A stretch of DNA of 64,000 bases from positions 61,572,515 to 61,636,514 of the forward strand of contig CM075760.1 in assembly GCA_037974335.1 (NCBI GenBank), written 5' to 3'. The translations under genes and the position numbers were made by a program. Source of the DNA: Prionace glauca (Eukaryota > Chordata > Chondrichthyes > Carcharhiniformes > Carcharhinidae). Position 1 is the first letter of the stretch, and every line of letters begins with the position of its first letter. This document shows, one piece after another, positions 42,752 to 53,740 of this stretch. The notes under the pieces were generated by a model. That model had not been told where the DNA came from, did not search any database, and was given only the letters and a program-made list of their open reading frames with translations.

Positions 42752-43032
42752 CCCTGCCCCCACCCATTGCCCCCCTGCCAGGAGCCCCACTCCCACCCAT
42801 TGCCCCCTCTCCATCTGGGAGCCCCACCCCCACCCATAGTTCCCCTCGCCTCCCAGAAGCCCTGCCCCCACCCATTGTTCCCCTTCCACTTACCCTCCCC
42901 CTCTTGGGCCCTGCCCCCACTCATTATTCCCCTCCCATTCTGAGAGACCCGCCCCCACCCATTGTTCCCCTCCACCTCCCCCTCCCGGGACCCCCTCCCC
43001 CACCCATTGTTCCCCTTCCCCTCCTCGAGCCA
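42752..43032. repeat. GC-rich VNTR
   Basis: Six or seven imperfect units of about 35-50 bp with the core GCCCCCACCCATTGTTCCCC. It is open in several frames and gives false proline-rich or glycine-rich proteins. Confidence 0.8.
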
Positions 43033-43059
43033 AGGTTTCTGGTCAAGCGGCTGGTGGCT

Positions 43060-43270
43060 CCGCCCAGAGTGAGAAGCCGCTCGGTGATCTCCCCCCTCCC
43101 CCCCAGCCCAGGACTGCGCATGTCCAAAGGAAGAAGGGCCATGTGCGGGTCTGTGCCCACCCTCTGTGACCGGCAAGCTTAGATGTGGACCAATAGGAGA
43201 GTTGGAGGACTGGAAAATCTCTGGTCCTCCAGCGAATCGAACTGCAGGCTTTGGGTGAATGAAGATTGAT
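43060..43270. promoter_or_regulatory. promoter-like segment related to 38370-38500
   Basis: GTGGACCAATAGGAGAGTTG, GAGGACTGG and TGGTCCTCCAGCGAAT repeat the arrangement at 38400-38470. An NRF1-like GACTGCGCATGTCC lies at 43112. It keeps fewer boxes than its relative. Confidence 0.45.
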
Positions 43271-43430
43271 CCTCAGAAAACCTAGAACTTCCTCCTCTCT
43301 CTCACATCAGTGAGTAAAGCACTCCCCCATTTCCATTTCTTATTAATTTCTAGCTCTGTAATATATTACTGCAGCTACATTATATGTTTCCAGTCATAAA
43401 CTCATTGAAGCACAGAAGAAGCTAATTGGG

Positions 43431-44986
43431 TAACCTTGAGGTGAGTCTGATGAGGGACACTGAGACTGTGGGACTGACAGTGAGCACCTTGAGGTGGGTC
43501 TGAGGGGGACACTGGGACTGTGGGACTGACAGTGAGCACCTTGAGGTGAGTCTGAGGGGGACACTGGGACTGTGGGACTGATAGTGAGCACCTTGAGGAG
43601 AGTGTGAGAGGGGGACACTGGGACACGAAAACAGCACCTTGTGAGAGGGGGTCACTGGGACACCGAGAGAGGCAAGCAACACCTTGAGGAGAGTGTGAGA
43701 GGGGCGATCACTGGGACACCAGGGCAGAGAGTCTGCACCTTGAGGAGATTATGAGGGGAGGGCACTAGGATACTATGACAGACAGTCAGCTCCTTGAGGA
43801 GAGTGTTTGAGAGGCTTACTGTGACACCAGGGCAGAGAGTTAGCACCTTGAGGAAAGTGTGAGAGGGGGACACTGAGACAGACAGTCAGACCCCCCCCCC
43901 ACCCAACAGAAGCATGTGGGGGTCACTGTGACAGTGGCATAGACAGTCAACACCATGAGGAAAGTGTGGGAGGTGTAAACTGGGGCAGACAGTCAGCACC
44001 TTGAGCAGAGTGGGAGAAGGGACACTGGGACAGACGCTCAGCACCTGGAGGAGAGTGTGAGAGGGGGAAACTGGGGCAGACACTCAGCACCTGGAGGAGA
44101 GTGTGAGAGAGGGAAACTGGGACAGACTGTCAGCACCTGGAGGAGAGTGTGAGAGGGGGAAACTGGGACAGACTGTCAGCACCTGGAGGAGAGTGTGAGA
44201 GGGGGAAACTGGGACAGACGCTCAGTACCTGGAGGAGAGTGTGAGAGAGGGAAACTGGGACAGACTGTCAGCATCTGGAGGAGAGTGTGAGAGGGGGAAA
44301 CTGGGGCAGACACTTAGCACCTGGAGGAGAGTGTGAGAGGGGGAAACTGGGACAGAACTTAGCACCTGGAGGAGAGTGTGAGAGGGGGAAACTGGGACAG
44401 ACTGTCAGCACCTTGAGGAGAGTGTGAGAGGGGGAAACTGGGACAGACTGTCAGCACCTTGAGGAGAGCGTGGGAGGGGGAAACTGGGACAGACGCTCAG
44501 TACCTGGAGGAGAGTGTGAGAGGGGGAAACTGGGGCAGACACTTAGCACCTGGAGGAGAGTGTGAGAGGGGGAAACTGGGACAGACTGTCAGCACCTTGA
44601 GGAGAGCGTGGGAGGGGGAAACTGGGACAGACGCTCAGTACCTGGAGGAGAGTGTGAGAGGGGGAAACTGGGGCAGACACTCAGCACCTGGAGGAGAGTG
44701 TGAGAGGGGGAAACTGGGACAGACTGTCAGCACCTGGAGGAGAGTGTGAGAGGGGGAAACTGGGACAGACACTCAGCACCTGGAGGAGAGTGTGAGAGAG
44801 GGAAACTGGGACAGACTGTCAGCACCTGGAGGAGAGTGTGAGAGGGGGAAACTGGGACAGACTGTCAGCACCTTGAGGAGAGCGTGGGAGGGGGAAACTG
44901 GGACAGACGCTTAGTACCTGGAGGAGAGTGTGAGAGGGGGACACTGGGACAGACGCTCAGCACCTTCAGGAGAGTGTGAGAGGGGC
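43431..44986 (+). repeat. 46-bp minisatellite, about 33 units
   Basis: The main unit is AGCACCTGGAGGAGAGTGTG plus AGAGGGGGAAACTGGGACAG plus ACTGTC. The left third is more diverged (AGGTGGGTCTGAGGGGG type); the rest is homogeneous with higher-order repeats. Inverted partner at 25100-25440. Confidence 0.95.
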
Positions 44987-45152
44987 ACAAAGAGGATTCA
45001 AGCCACAGGTGGATTTATGTATCACTGGAACTGGGACCGTTTGTTTATGTCCTGTGGTGCTGAGGATTCTCTTCAATATCGACTCAGTTGTCAGGGAACA
45101 CAACTCTTTCTGCCAGACCATTGGATGATGGGTAATGTGGGCACTGTCCGAA

Positions 45153-45720
45153 CGCATAAGAACATAAGAAATGGGAGCAGCAGTAGGCCTTTGGGACTGC
45201 CCTGCCATTCGACAAGATCATGGCTGATCTTTCCCGCTTTCTCCCCATAACCCTTAATTCCCTTGTCTATCAGAAATCTATCTACCCGTGACTTAAATGT
45301 ATTCAGCGAGGTAGCCTCCATCACTTCAATGGGCAGAGAATTCCAGAGATTCACCACCCTTTGAGTGAAGAAGTTCCTCCTCAACTCCGATCTAAACTGT
45401 TCTCCCCCCATTATTTTGAGGCTGTGCCCTCTAGTCCTGCTGTCCTTTCTAAGTGGGAAGAAACTCTCTACCTCTCCCCTATCCATCCCCTTCATTATCT
45501 TATAAGATCCCCCCTCAGTCTTCTAAACTCCAATGAGTACAGACACAGTCTATTAAATCTCTCCTCATAGGTTAACCCCCTCATCTCTGGTATCAGTCCA
45601 GTGAACCTTCTCTGCACTCCCTCCAAGGCCAATATATCCTTCCACAAGTACGCTGATCAAAACTGCACATGGTATTCCTGTTGCGGCCTCACCAGTACCC
45701 TCTACAGCAACGCATCAAAT
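45153..45720 (-). mobile_element. CR1 LINE 3' end (element 2/3 subfamily)
   Basis: Minus strand reads MKGMDRGEVESFFPLRKDSR, LRRNFFTQRVVNLWNSLPIE, GFLI-like RFLIDKGIKGYGEKAG; tail ATAAGAACATAAGAAATGGG. Inserted next to the minisatellite flank. Confidence 0.85.
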
Positions 45721-45790
45721 ATTGCTCAACTTCATGCAATGCACGAATTCCTGACTGATGGAGGGTGGTCCATTTTTAGAATTCAACACC

Positions 45791-46385
45791 TGCAGAATGC
45801 CTGGTGTCAAGAAAGAGGTGTGAAGTTTCTCCACTCTTCTCCTTGTATTTGATTAACTCATCCTGTGTATGGCCATCCATTTTGAATGAGCATCTACCAA
45901 TATCAGGAACACAGACCCCATGAATGGTCCGGCACTGTCCATGTGCAGTCACGTCTACGGCCAACCCAAGTGTAAAGAATAGTGACTGGTGACTGTTCTG
46001 CCCTTGTTGATGTTGCCAACACTGACACACAATCAAATATCTGTATCCATACCTGGCCACCAGACGTGGCAATTTGGAGGATCGTCAGTTTGCCACTCCT
46101 GGGTGGCCATGGTAAAGTTCGGCCAGGTTGGGATGGTGTCTCAGGATGACACTCTTGAACCCCATAGGAGTATGCCAACAGCTGTTCTCTGCCTATCCAA
46201 TATGGGTGCAATTCTGATGTAACAGCCTTTTGGTTACCCCCATCAGCTCTTACTTCTTCAGTTTATTCAGGACTGGGTAAGTTTGCCTCCACAGCCAAAT
46301 ATTATTGGCTGCCGCTGGGAGAATTTTGAAAAAGTTCATGATCACCGTCTCTTCCATTGGGGATGCGACCAGTTGTCTTAATTGC
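45791..46385 (-). mobile_element. Gypsy-type LTR retrotransposon fossil, integrase region
   Basis: On the minus strand the zinc-binding area and the start of the integrase catalytic core can be recognised by conserved blocks (HPG-like, VWWPG, DSAGPF, VDAHSKW). It is a broken internal fragment without LTRs, bounded on the right by the CR1 element at 46405. Confidence 0.7.
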
Positions 46386-46800
46386 CTTCCATTGTTTGCT
46401 GGAGCAGAGAGAGAGAGCTAAGATTTTACCTGTTAAAAACCTGTTTAAAATAAGTTTAAAGCACTTTATTCTTTGTAGAACTGTTTAAAGCATTTATTTA
46501 TTGTATTTACTGCTTTAAGAATTCTGAGGGTGTGTTGAAAAGTCATTTGTAGAACAGCCTGCTTTAAAACAGCGCCAGGTTTAAAAGGAGGCCTGGTGTA
46601 GACAGCGGGCAGCGTCTGAGCGGGCAGTGGAGTGAGTGGGAAGCAGAGTGAGTTAATAGGGCTTAATATCAAAAAGGGCTTGAGGGAAAAAGGCCAGGTG
46701 AGTTTGTTTGGAAAAAAAACAAGGAAAAAATTTTTTTTCAAAACGACTACAGCAAGAAACAAGGAAAAAAGTTTTTCCCCATAAAAAATTACAGTGAATA

Positions 46801-47700
46801 ATGGAGGGGCATGTGATGTGTGGTTTCTGTATGATGTGGGAACTGGCAGACCCCAGGGTCCTTCCCAGTGACCATGTCTGCAGTAAGTGCAGGTTGCTGG
46901 AGGAGCTCCAGCTCAAGGTGGATGAGCTGGCCTCTGAGCTACAGACACTGAGGCTCATCAGGGGGAGAGAGGATGCCCCTAGACTGGCTAAATCTAAGGG
47001 TCAGGGACAAAAGGGGGCTGCTGGGAGGAGGAAGGGGGGTGAGGAGCAGAGGCCTCAGCCTCTTAACCTGCATAACAGGTTTGAGGTTCTTGCTTCCAGT
47101 CTGGAAGAGGACGAGGCAGGTGAGGTTGGTGAGCAAACTGCACACGGTACAGTGATGCAGCAGGACATAGGCAAAGTGAAGGGGAAAAGGAACGTAGTAG
47201 TGATTGGGGATAGTGGGGTGAAGGGTATTGACACTGTCCTTTGTCACAATGACAAAGTGCACAGAAGGATGTGTTGTCTGCCTGGTGCCCGGGTACAGGA
47301 TGTCGCAGCTGGGCTGCAGAGGAATCTGGAGTGGGAGGGTGAGAACCCGGTCGTTGTAGAACATGTGGGTGCCGGTGACGTAGGCAAAGTGCGGACTGAG
47401 GATCTGGGGAGGGAGTATGAAAAGCTGGGAATGGAATTAAAAAGTAGAACCGACAAGGTGGTTATCTCTGGGCTACTGCCTGAACCGAGTGCAGACGGGC
47501 GTAGGGTTGATAGGATAAAGGAAGTGAATGGGTGGCTCAGGGATTGGTGTGGGAGGAATGGGTTCAAATTTAGGGGGCATTGGCACCAGTATTGGGGTAG
47601 GTGGGACCTGTTCGGGCGGGATGGGGTTGGTCTGAATCATGCTGGGACCAGAGTGCTGGCGATTCGAGTAAAGAGGACTGTAGACAGGGCTTTAAACTAA
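46801..47700 (+). CDS. CR1 ORF1 protein (element 2), intact
   Basis: A 299-residue product from ATG 46801, right after the 5' UTR. Residues 6-30 hold the CGFCMMWEL and VCSKCRLLEE Cys pairs; residues 29-47 are a heptad-like coiled coil (LLEELQLKVDELASELQTLR); a basic linker follows. From about residue 130 there is an SGNH/esterase-like domain: NVVVIGDSGVKGID with the GDS nucleophile, CLPGARVQDV, EHVGAGDVGK (usually HxGxxD) and GLNHAGTRVLAIRVK at the C-terminus with the expected catalytic His area. ORF2 starts 31 bp later. In CR1 elements this protein binds element RNA. No breaks seen, unlike its ORF2. Confidence 0.9.
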   Translation: MEGHVMCGFCMMWELADPRVLPSDHVCSKCRLLEELQLKVDELASELQTLRLIRGREDAPRLAKSKGQGQKGAAGRRKGGEEQRPQPLNLHNRFEVLASSLEEDEAGEVGEQTAHGTVMQQDIGKVKGKRNVVVIGDSGVKGIDTVLCHNDKVHRRMCCLPGARVQDVAAGLQRNLEWEGENPVVVEHVGAGDVGKVRTEDLGREYEKLGMELKSRTDKVVISGLLPEPSADGRRVDRIKEVNGWLRDWCGRNGFKFRGHWHQYWGRWDLFGRDGVGLNHAGTRVLAIRVKRTVDRALN

Positions 47701-47731
47701 TTAGGGGGGGGGTGCGAGGGTAGGTGACGCT

Positions 47732-50629
47732 ATGAGGTCTAAAGTTAAGGATAGGTTACAGGTAAGGGAAGAGGCCAAGGATGTCCCAATTGGTGGCGTT
47801 ACGGCAAATAGGGTCCAAGTGAAGGCTGGGATGAAAGCGCTTTATCTGAATGCACGAAGCATTCGGAATAAAGTGGATGAGCTGGTGGCGCAGATCGACA
47901 CAAATGGATATGATCTGGTGGCCAATACAGAGACGTGGCTGCAAGGTGACAGGGACTGGGAGATGAATGTACAGGGCTATCAAGTGTTTAGGAAGGATAG
48001 GCAGGAGGAAAGAGGGGGTGGCGTAGCTCTGCTGATTAAGGATAGTATCAAGGTGGTAGCAAGGAATGATATCGGAGCCAAAGAGCAGAAAGTGGAATCG
48101 TTGTGGGTGGAGATTAGGAACAGCAAAGGGAGGAAGGCGCTAGTGGGTGTCGTCTATAGGCCCCCGAATAATGATCTGGAGGTGGGGCGGGCTGTTAACA
48201 CGCAAATAAGTGCGGCGTGCAGGAATGGGACGGCAGTAGTTATGGGAGATTTCAATCTGCATATTGATTGGTCGACCCATGTTGGACGAGGTGGGCTCGA
48301 GGAGGAGTTCTTGGAATGCTGCAGGGATAATTTCCTTGAACAGTGTGTGTTGGAGCCGACGAGGGAGCGAGCTATCTTGGATCTGGTGCTATGTAATGAG
48401 GCGGGTAGAATTAGGGACCTTGCGGTGAAGGATCCTCTTGGAGATAGTGATCATTGTATGGTGGAGTTTCTGGTGCAGATGGAGGAGGAGAAAGTGGGTT
48501 CCCGGACACGCGTCCTTTGTTTGAATAGAGGGGAGTATGGTAGGATGAGAGAAGAATTGGCGAATGTGGACTGGGGGAGTGCGTTGGAAGGTAGGTCTGC
48601 TGAGGAGCAGTGGAGGATCTTTAAGGAGATCTTTCTTGGTGCTCAGCAGAAATTTATTCCGATGGTTAAAAAGGACAGTAGGAGGAGAGGTAATAAGCCG
48701 TGGATAACGAAGGAGGTGAAGGAAAGTGTTAAATTAAAAGCGGAGGAGTTTAGAGTCGCTAAGAGCAGTGGGCGAGAAGAGGATTGGGAAAGGTTTAAAT
48801 GTCAACAAAGATTGACAAAGAAGTTGATAAAGGAGGGTAGGAGAAGCTATGAGGCTGGGCTAGCACTTAATATAAAAAAGGATAGCAAGAGTTTTTATAA
48901 ATATATAAAAAGGAAGAGGCTGGCTAGGGTGAACGTTGGTCCTTTAGAGGATGAGAAAGGGGAGCTAGTGGTAGGGGATGGGGATATGGCTAAGGTCTTG
49001 AATAACTTTTGTTTCTGTCTTCACGGAGGAGGACGTGAATAATTTGCCGGGTGTTAGCGATGGAAAGGTGGTAGGAATGGAGGGTCTTAATGACATTACT
49101 GTTACTAGAGAGGTGGTGCTCGACAGACTGGAGGGACTGATTGTGGACAAGTCCCCAGGACCGGATGGAATGCATCCGAGGGTTCTGAAAGAAATGGCGG
49201 AGGTGATAGTGGATGCCTTGGTGGTTGTTTTCCAGACGTCGCTGGATTCCGGGGAAGTGCTGGAAGATTGGAAAACGGCTAATGTTTACGCCGTTGTTTA
49301 AGAAGGGTGCCAGGCAAAAGGCGGGGAATTATAGGCCGGTTAGTTTAACGTCTGTGGTAGGTAAATTGTTAGAATCCATCATTAAGGAGGAAATAGCGAG
49401 GCATCTTGAGGGGAATTGCTTGATAGGGCGGACGCAACACGGTTTCATTAAAGGGAAGTCGTGTCTGACAAATTTACTGGAGTTCTATGAGGATGTGTCT
49501 AGGGCAGTGGATAGAGGAGAGCCGGTGGATGTGGTCTTTCTGGATTTTCAGAAGGCGTTTGACAAGGTACCTCACAAGAGGTTATTGCAGAAGGTCAGGG
49601 GACATGGAGTTGGGGGTAGGGTGTTAGCGTGGATAGAGGATTGGTTGTCAAATAGGAGGCAGAGAGTGGGGGTCAATGGGTGCTATTCGGATTGGCGGTT
49701 GGTGACTAGTGGGGTGCCCCAGGGGTCGGTGCTGGGGCCTCAGCTATTTACCATTTATATCGATGATCTGGAGGAGGGAACCGAGTGCAGGGTGTCGGAA
49801 TTTGCTGATGACACCAAGATTGGGGGAAAGGCAAATTGTGGAGAGTCTGCAGAAGGATCTAGATAGGCTGGGCGAATGGGCCAGGAAATGGCAAATGGAA
49901 TTTGATGTTGGCAAGTGTGAGATGGTCCACTCTGGTAGGAGGAATGGTAGGAAGGACTATTACTAACGTGGCGAAAAACTGCAGCAGGCGACGGTGCAGA
50001 GGGACCTCGGGGTCCTTGTGCATGAGTCGCAAAAACCCAGCTTGCAGGTGCAGCAGGTGGTCAGGAAGGCGAATGGGATGCTGGCCTTCATAGCGAGGGG
50101 GATTGAATATAAAAGTAGGGAGGTCTTGCTGCAGCTGTATAGGGCATTGGTGAGGCCGCAGCTGGAGTACTGTGTGCAGTTTTGGGCGCCGCACCTGCGT
50201 AAGGATATTTTGGCCCTGGAGGGAGTGCAGAGAAGGTTTACTAGGCTGATACCGGAGTTAAGGGGATTGAGCTATGAGGAGAGGCTGAATAAACTAGGCT
50301 TGTACTCGTTAGAGTTTAGAAGAATGAGGGGAGATCTCATTGAGACGTATAAGATGATGAATGGGATGGATAGGATAGAGGTGGAGAGACTCTTCCCGCT
50401 CAAAAAAGGCAGTAGGACTAGGGGGCACAGCCTCAAGATAAAGGGGAGGCGGTTTAGAACGGAGTTGAGGAGGAACTTCTTCACTCAAAGGGTGGTGAAT
50501 CTCTGGAATTCTCTGCCCGTTGAAGTGGTGGAGGCTGCCTCGCTAAATGTTTTTAAGAAACGGGTTGATGGGTTTTTGATAAGAGAGGGGATTAAGGGTT
50601 ATGGGGAGAGGGCGGGAAGGTGGAACTGA
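47732..50629 (+). pseudogene. CR1 ORF2 (endonuclease-reverse transcriptase), element 2
   Basis: Open to 49042 with the endonuclease: LYLNARSIRNKVDEL, TETWLQGDRDW, VVMGDFNLHIDW, GDSDHCMVEF. Compared with element 3 there is a 2-nt loss in a T run near 49010, one extra T near 49285 in AATGTTTACG, an 11-nt loss near 49840, and TTA to TAA at 49963. The RT blocks remain readable: [47 protein letters not shown] and [10 protein letters not shown] with both catalytic Asp. The C-terminus (49994-50629) ends GYGERAGRWN. Four lesions against an otherwise close relative suggest a moderately young dead copy. Confidence 0.9.
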
Positions 50630-50975
50630 GCCACGACAGATCAGCCATGATCTTATTGAATGGCGGGGCAGGCTCGAAGGGCTAGATGGCCTACTCCTGC
50701 TCCTATTTCTTATGTTCTTATTTGTCAGCGAAGTTTCTAACAGAAAGGTTTTCAAGGCAGCTTCATGAATAGGATTCATTCACACTGTCCACATCAGACA
50801 GTGCCTTCTCAGACATGAAAATTTGCATTTATCTGGTTGGTCAGTGGCAGAGTAAAAGACGATGGGAACAGTAACTTGGATCTTTATAGCTAAGCGTCTG
50901 GGGTTGCTAAGCAATAGGGGAAGTGGAGTCAGCAATAGCGGGAGGAAGCATCCGGATTCTATGGCAAATCCCATT

Positions 50976-51275
50976 GTGTCAGAGGGTAAAATGCAATTGG
51001 CTAAAGTATATGACATGTAATTAATGATTTTTTGTGTTAAAAATGATTGGTTCACACCTAATGAAAGACAGGAGAATTTGACATGAAGAATGTATAATTG
51101 ATCTATCCTAAGTATTTAATGTCAGAGTTATTGCAGAGATCAGGATGCTTCTCTTCCAGAAAGGTATTAAACTGTCAGATAATGTTTCCCTTCAATCGTT
51201 GGCCAAATAAAAGATAAGTTTTTAAACTGGGACACAGGTTTTCGTGAGTCTTTGTTTTGTCTGAAGGTTTTGGCA
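50976..51275 (+). mobile_element. possible solo LTR
   Basis: A roughly 300-bp stretch begins TGTCAGAGGG and holds CCAAATAAAAGATAAG (51208) followed by a T-rich end, as a retroviral-type LTR would. Borders and any flanking duplication are uncertain. No internal genes. Confidence 0.25.
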
Positions 51276-51934
51276 ATACCTGGTGTCCAGTGGTAATGTA
51301 CCCAGTGTGTTGGGGGCAATGAACTCAGAAGAATCATTCAACACTCAAGCCTGATTCAATCGACAAACAGTTTATTGAGTTACCATTACCACCTGTAAAA
51401 ATTTTTCTCTTTATCTGGGTTTGAGGTGGCAACGAGAGAATTCTCACAGTTATTCCTCCAGGCTACATGTAAAATTTCCAGATTTAACTGGTTTGAAGAA
51501 ATCCACAATTATAAACTAAAATGGACATGAGTTTCCGAGTGATTTAAAAACAAATCAACTGACTGCTGAAAGGGTTAACTTTTCTACAGACCCTAAAGGA
51601 TTGGGGAGTGAGCAGAAAAACTTTCACATAATTATGGCACTTTACATGTGCCATAAAAAAAGTTTTTAAAACTTTTATAACAAAACAAACTTGAGTTTAA
51701 ACTTCATCTATTCCGTTTTTTGTTACATTCCTCAACCTAATTATTATAATTTGATCAGTTATAGTTAGGGATGGTAACTTCTGTGCTTTATAAACTGATT
51801 CACTCATTGTGTTAATTCTACATGGGCTCGGAGAATCAGAAGCCAGACTTCTTCATTCTTATCCTTATTTTCCTCTCCCACCACTCCCTGTTTTGGGGAG
51901 GGCCGTGGGGATTCCAAATCTCATTTTATCATAA
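51276..51934. other. no gene seen
   Basis: AT-rich sequence with no recognised repeat or coding region. Confidence 0.4.
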
Positions 51935-52100
51935 AAGTGAAATACTGCAGATGCTGGAATCTGAAACAAAGACACAAAATGCTGGAAAATCTCAGCAGGT
52001 CTGACAGCATCTGTGGAGAGAGAATAGAGTCAATGTCTCGAGTCTGGATGACCCTTTATCAGAGCTCTTATGAAGTGTCATCCAAACTCGAAATGGCTCT
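51935..52100 (-). mobile_element. Penelope-like family A terminus, antisense
   Basis: AAATACTGCAGATGCTGGAA, AATGCTGGAAAATCTCAGCA, GTCTGACAGCATCTGTGGAG and CGAGTCTGGATGACCC are the reverse of the family A end seen at 27061 and 2090. Confidence 0.6.
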
Positions 52101-52205
52101 ATTCTCGAACTGTTTTATCGATAGGTTTTGTGTTCTTACTTTCCAAATGGCAGGTAAGAGACCTGTCCGGTACTCATTCGATTTTTCACTCGCCATGATG
52201 GGGTA

Positions 52206-52260
52206 AGATAATAACCATTACGATCTACTCTCAGAGTAGATCGTAATGGTTATTATCTTT
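52206..52260. repeat. 55-bp near-perfect palindrome
   Basis: Arms 52206-52232 and 52234-52260 are exact reverse complements (27 bp) around a single C. The left arm starts AAGATAATAACCATTACGAT. Confidence 0.97.
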
Positions 52261-52319
52261 TCAGTCCAGTGCTACTTGGAGTATACCATCACTTCACTGA
52301 CTATCGGGTCACAAATCAG

Positions 52320-52955
52320 TCACCGTTTTTATCACAAATTTAAGATAAATTAAACAATGCCTGAGAACACTTCTTAATTTCTTAACCAACTATCTACCAC
52401 TGTTCGTTGATTGGTCAGACCCCCATTTTTTACAGATTTGGGTATCTCAGCCACTGAACACCAGCCAGTCCTGGGATAAGTTTAATTCCAACTCATTCTG
52501 AGTAAATATTCTTACCAGATCCTCTGTTGGGGCCCTTTAGCAGCTTTAATGGTCCGTAATTGCGGAAACTGAGCTGTCACAGGAATGTGGTCAAGATAGT
52601 CCAGTCCCATAATGCCTCACACTCAGTCTGCAATCCTTCAATTATAACAGAATACGTGGCTGTATGTAGCTGCCTCAGCCATGGTCAACCCCAACACTGC
52701 CTTCTTGAACTGCTACAGTGCCTGTAAATACACCACAGTGCTATTAGGGAGTGATTTCCAGCTACACATTCCAGACTTTCACTAACTGTAGGTGGATACC
52801 AGATTGATATATTCCATTCAGCCACACCCAAGGTGAGTTATCCCAATTTCATTATTGTCCAGGATAATATATCCACAATCTCTTTAAAACAGAAATTAAA
52901 CATTCCCATTTGATTTCAGGTATTAACATATTCTGTTAGATTGTTCTTTGTTGTC
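52320..52955. other. no gene; one repeat piece
   Basis: 52690-52800 (AACACTGCCTTCTTGAACTG, GTGCTATTAGGGAGTGATTT) resembles a widespread elasmobranch repeat, probably the interior of repeat C (63430). The remainder is not recognised. Confidence 0.4.
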
Positions 52956-52959
52956 AATG

Positions 52960-53265
52960 TCAGGCTGGGGTTGTTCCCCTTGGAGCAAAGGGTTGAGGGG
53001 AGATTTGACAGAGGTGGACAAGATTCTGACAGATTTAGATAAGGTGGACAAAGAAAAATTGTTCCCATTCGCTGATGGGACAAGGACGAGGGTGGACACA
53101 GATTTAAGGTTTTGAGTCAGAGATGCAGGGGAAGGAATGTGAGGAAGGATATTTTACTGCAGCGAATGGTATTGACTTGGAACCTGCTCCCTACGAGGGT
53201 GGACGAAGTGGAAACAATCAATTACAAAAGAAATTGGATCGGCATCTGGGGGGGTTTCAAACAGA
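52960..53265 (+). mobile_element. old CR1/L3-like 3' fragment
   Basis: TTGTTCCCCTTGGAGCAAAG, TTGAGGGGAGATTTGACAGA and TTGGATCGGCATCTGG follow the ORF2 C-terminus; frames broken. Related to 36895-37080. Confidence 0.6.
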
Positions 53266-53506
53266 AATACTGACTAAATATCTCTGAACTTCCTAACACC
53301 CTGTCACTAAGTGATTCTTGTTAAATCTGAAACCAGGCAATCGCAACAAAGTTCAAAGAGCATCAGCCCACTGGAGGCAAGGTCATGAGACCAGCCAGTC
53401 CAGCAGAAAGAAACCCTCCCCATTGACCTGCTGTGAGAATGAACAAAATGCAGTCCTGGATGTAACTGAGAGCTGAAACAGTAACAGCAGAATCCAACCC
53501 TGAATA

Positions 53507-53740
53507 TCACTCGTGAACTTGTTGGTGTCTCAGCAGCTGGGATGAAATTCTGAACCCTTTCTTATACACTGAGCTGGTGAATGGTTTCTCCCCAGTGTGA
53601 ACACACTGGTGTCTCCACAGGCTGGTTGAATCACTGAATCCTTTCCCACGTGCAGAGCAGCTGAATGGTTTCTCCCCAGTGTGACCACGCTGATGTCTCA
53701 GCAAGTGGGATAGTCGAGTGAATCCCTTCCCATACTGAGA
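53507..53740 (-). pseudogene. decayed fingers 7-9 of the zinc-finger array
   Basis: In frame after the stop: SQYGKGFTRLSHLLRHQRGH (second Cys changed to Tyr), CSARGKGFSDSTSLWRHQCV (second Cys changed to Arg), SSVYKKGFRISSQLLRHQQV (both Cys lost), then HE and a stop at 53507. The His pairs and TGEKP linkers are kept, while four or more Cys positions are gone, which fits relaxed selection behind the stop. Confidence 0.85.

Larger units (their letters stand above)
46405..50728 (+). mobile_element. CR1-clade LINE, full length but broken (element 2)
   Basis: 5' UTR with GAGCGGGCAGTGGAGTGAGT, intact ORF1, broken ORF2 and a 3' tail GGGCTAGATGGCCTACTCCT ending TTATGTTCTTAT. It lies in opposite orientation to the close relative at 56017-59930. 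The 5' limit is approximate. Confidence 0.93.

Noticed and set aside
42661-43182. 173-codon proline-rich frame
   Set aside because: It is a product of the GC-rich VNTR, joined to antisense CR1 sequence at its start.
44459-44749. 96-codon repeat protein frame
   Set aside because: It lies wholly inside the 46-bp minisatellite and shifts frame with each change in unit length.
43431-44986. CRISPR-like regular repeats
   Set aside because: Units are contiguous with no unique spacers, and the host is a vertebrate; this is a minisatellite.
46939-47364. 141-codon minus-strand frame, also seen at 59403-59828
   Set aside because: It is the antisense shadow of CR1 ORF1 and appears in both elements for that reason only.
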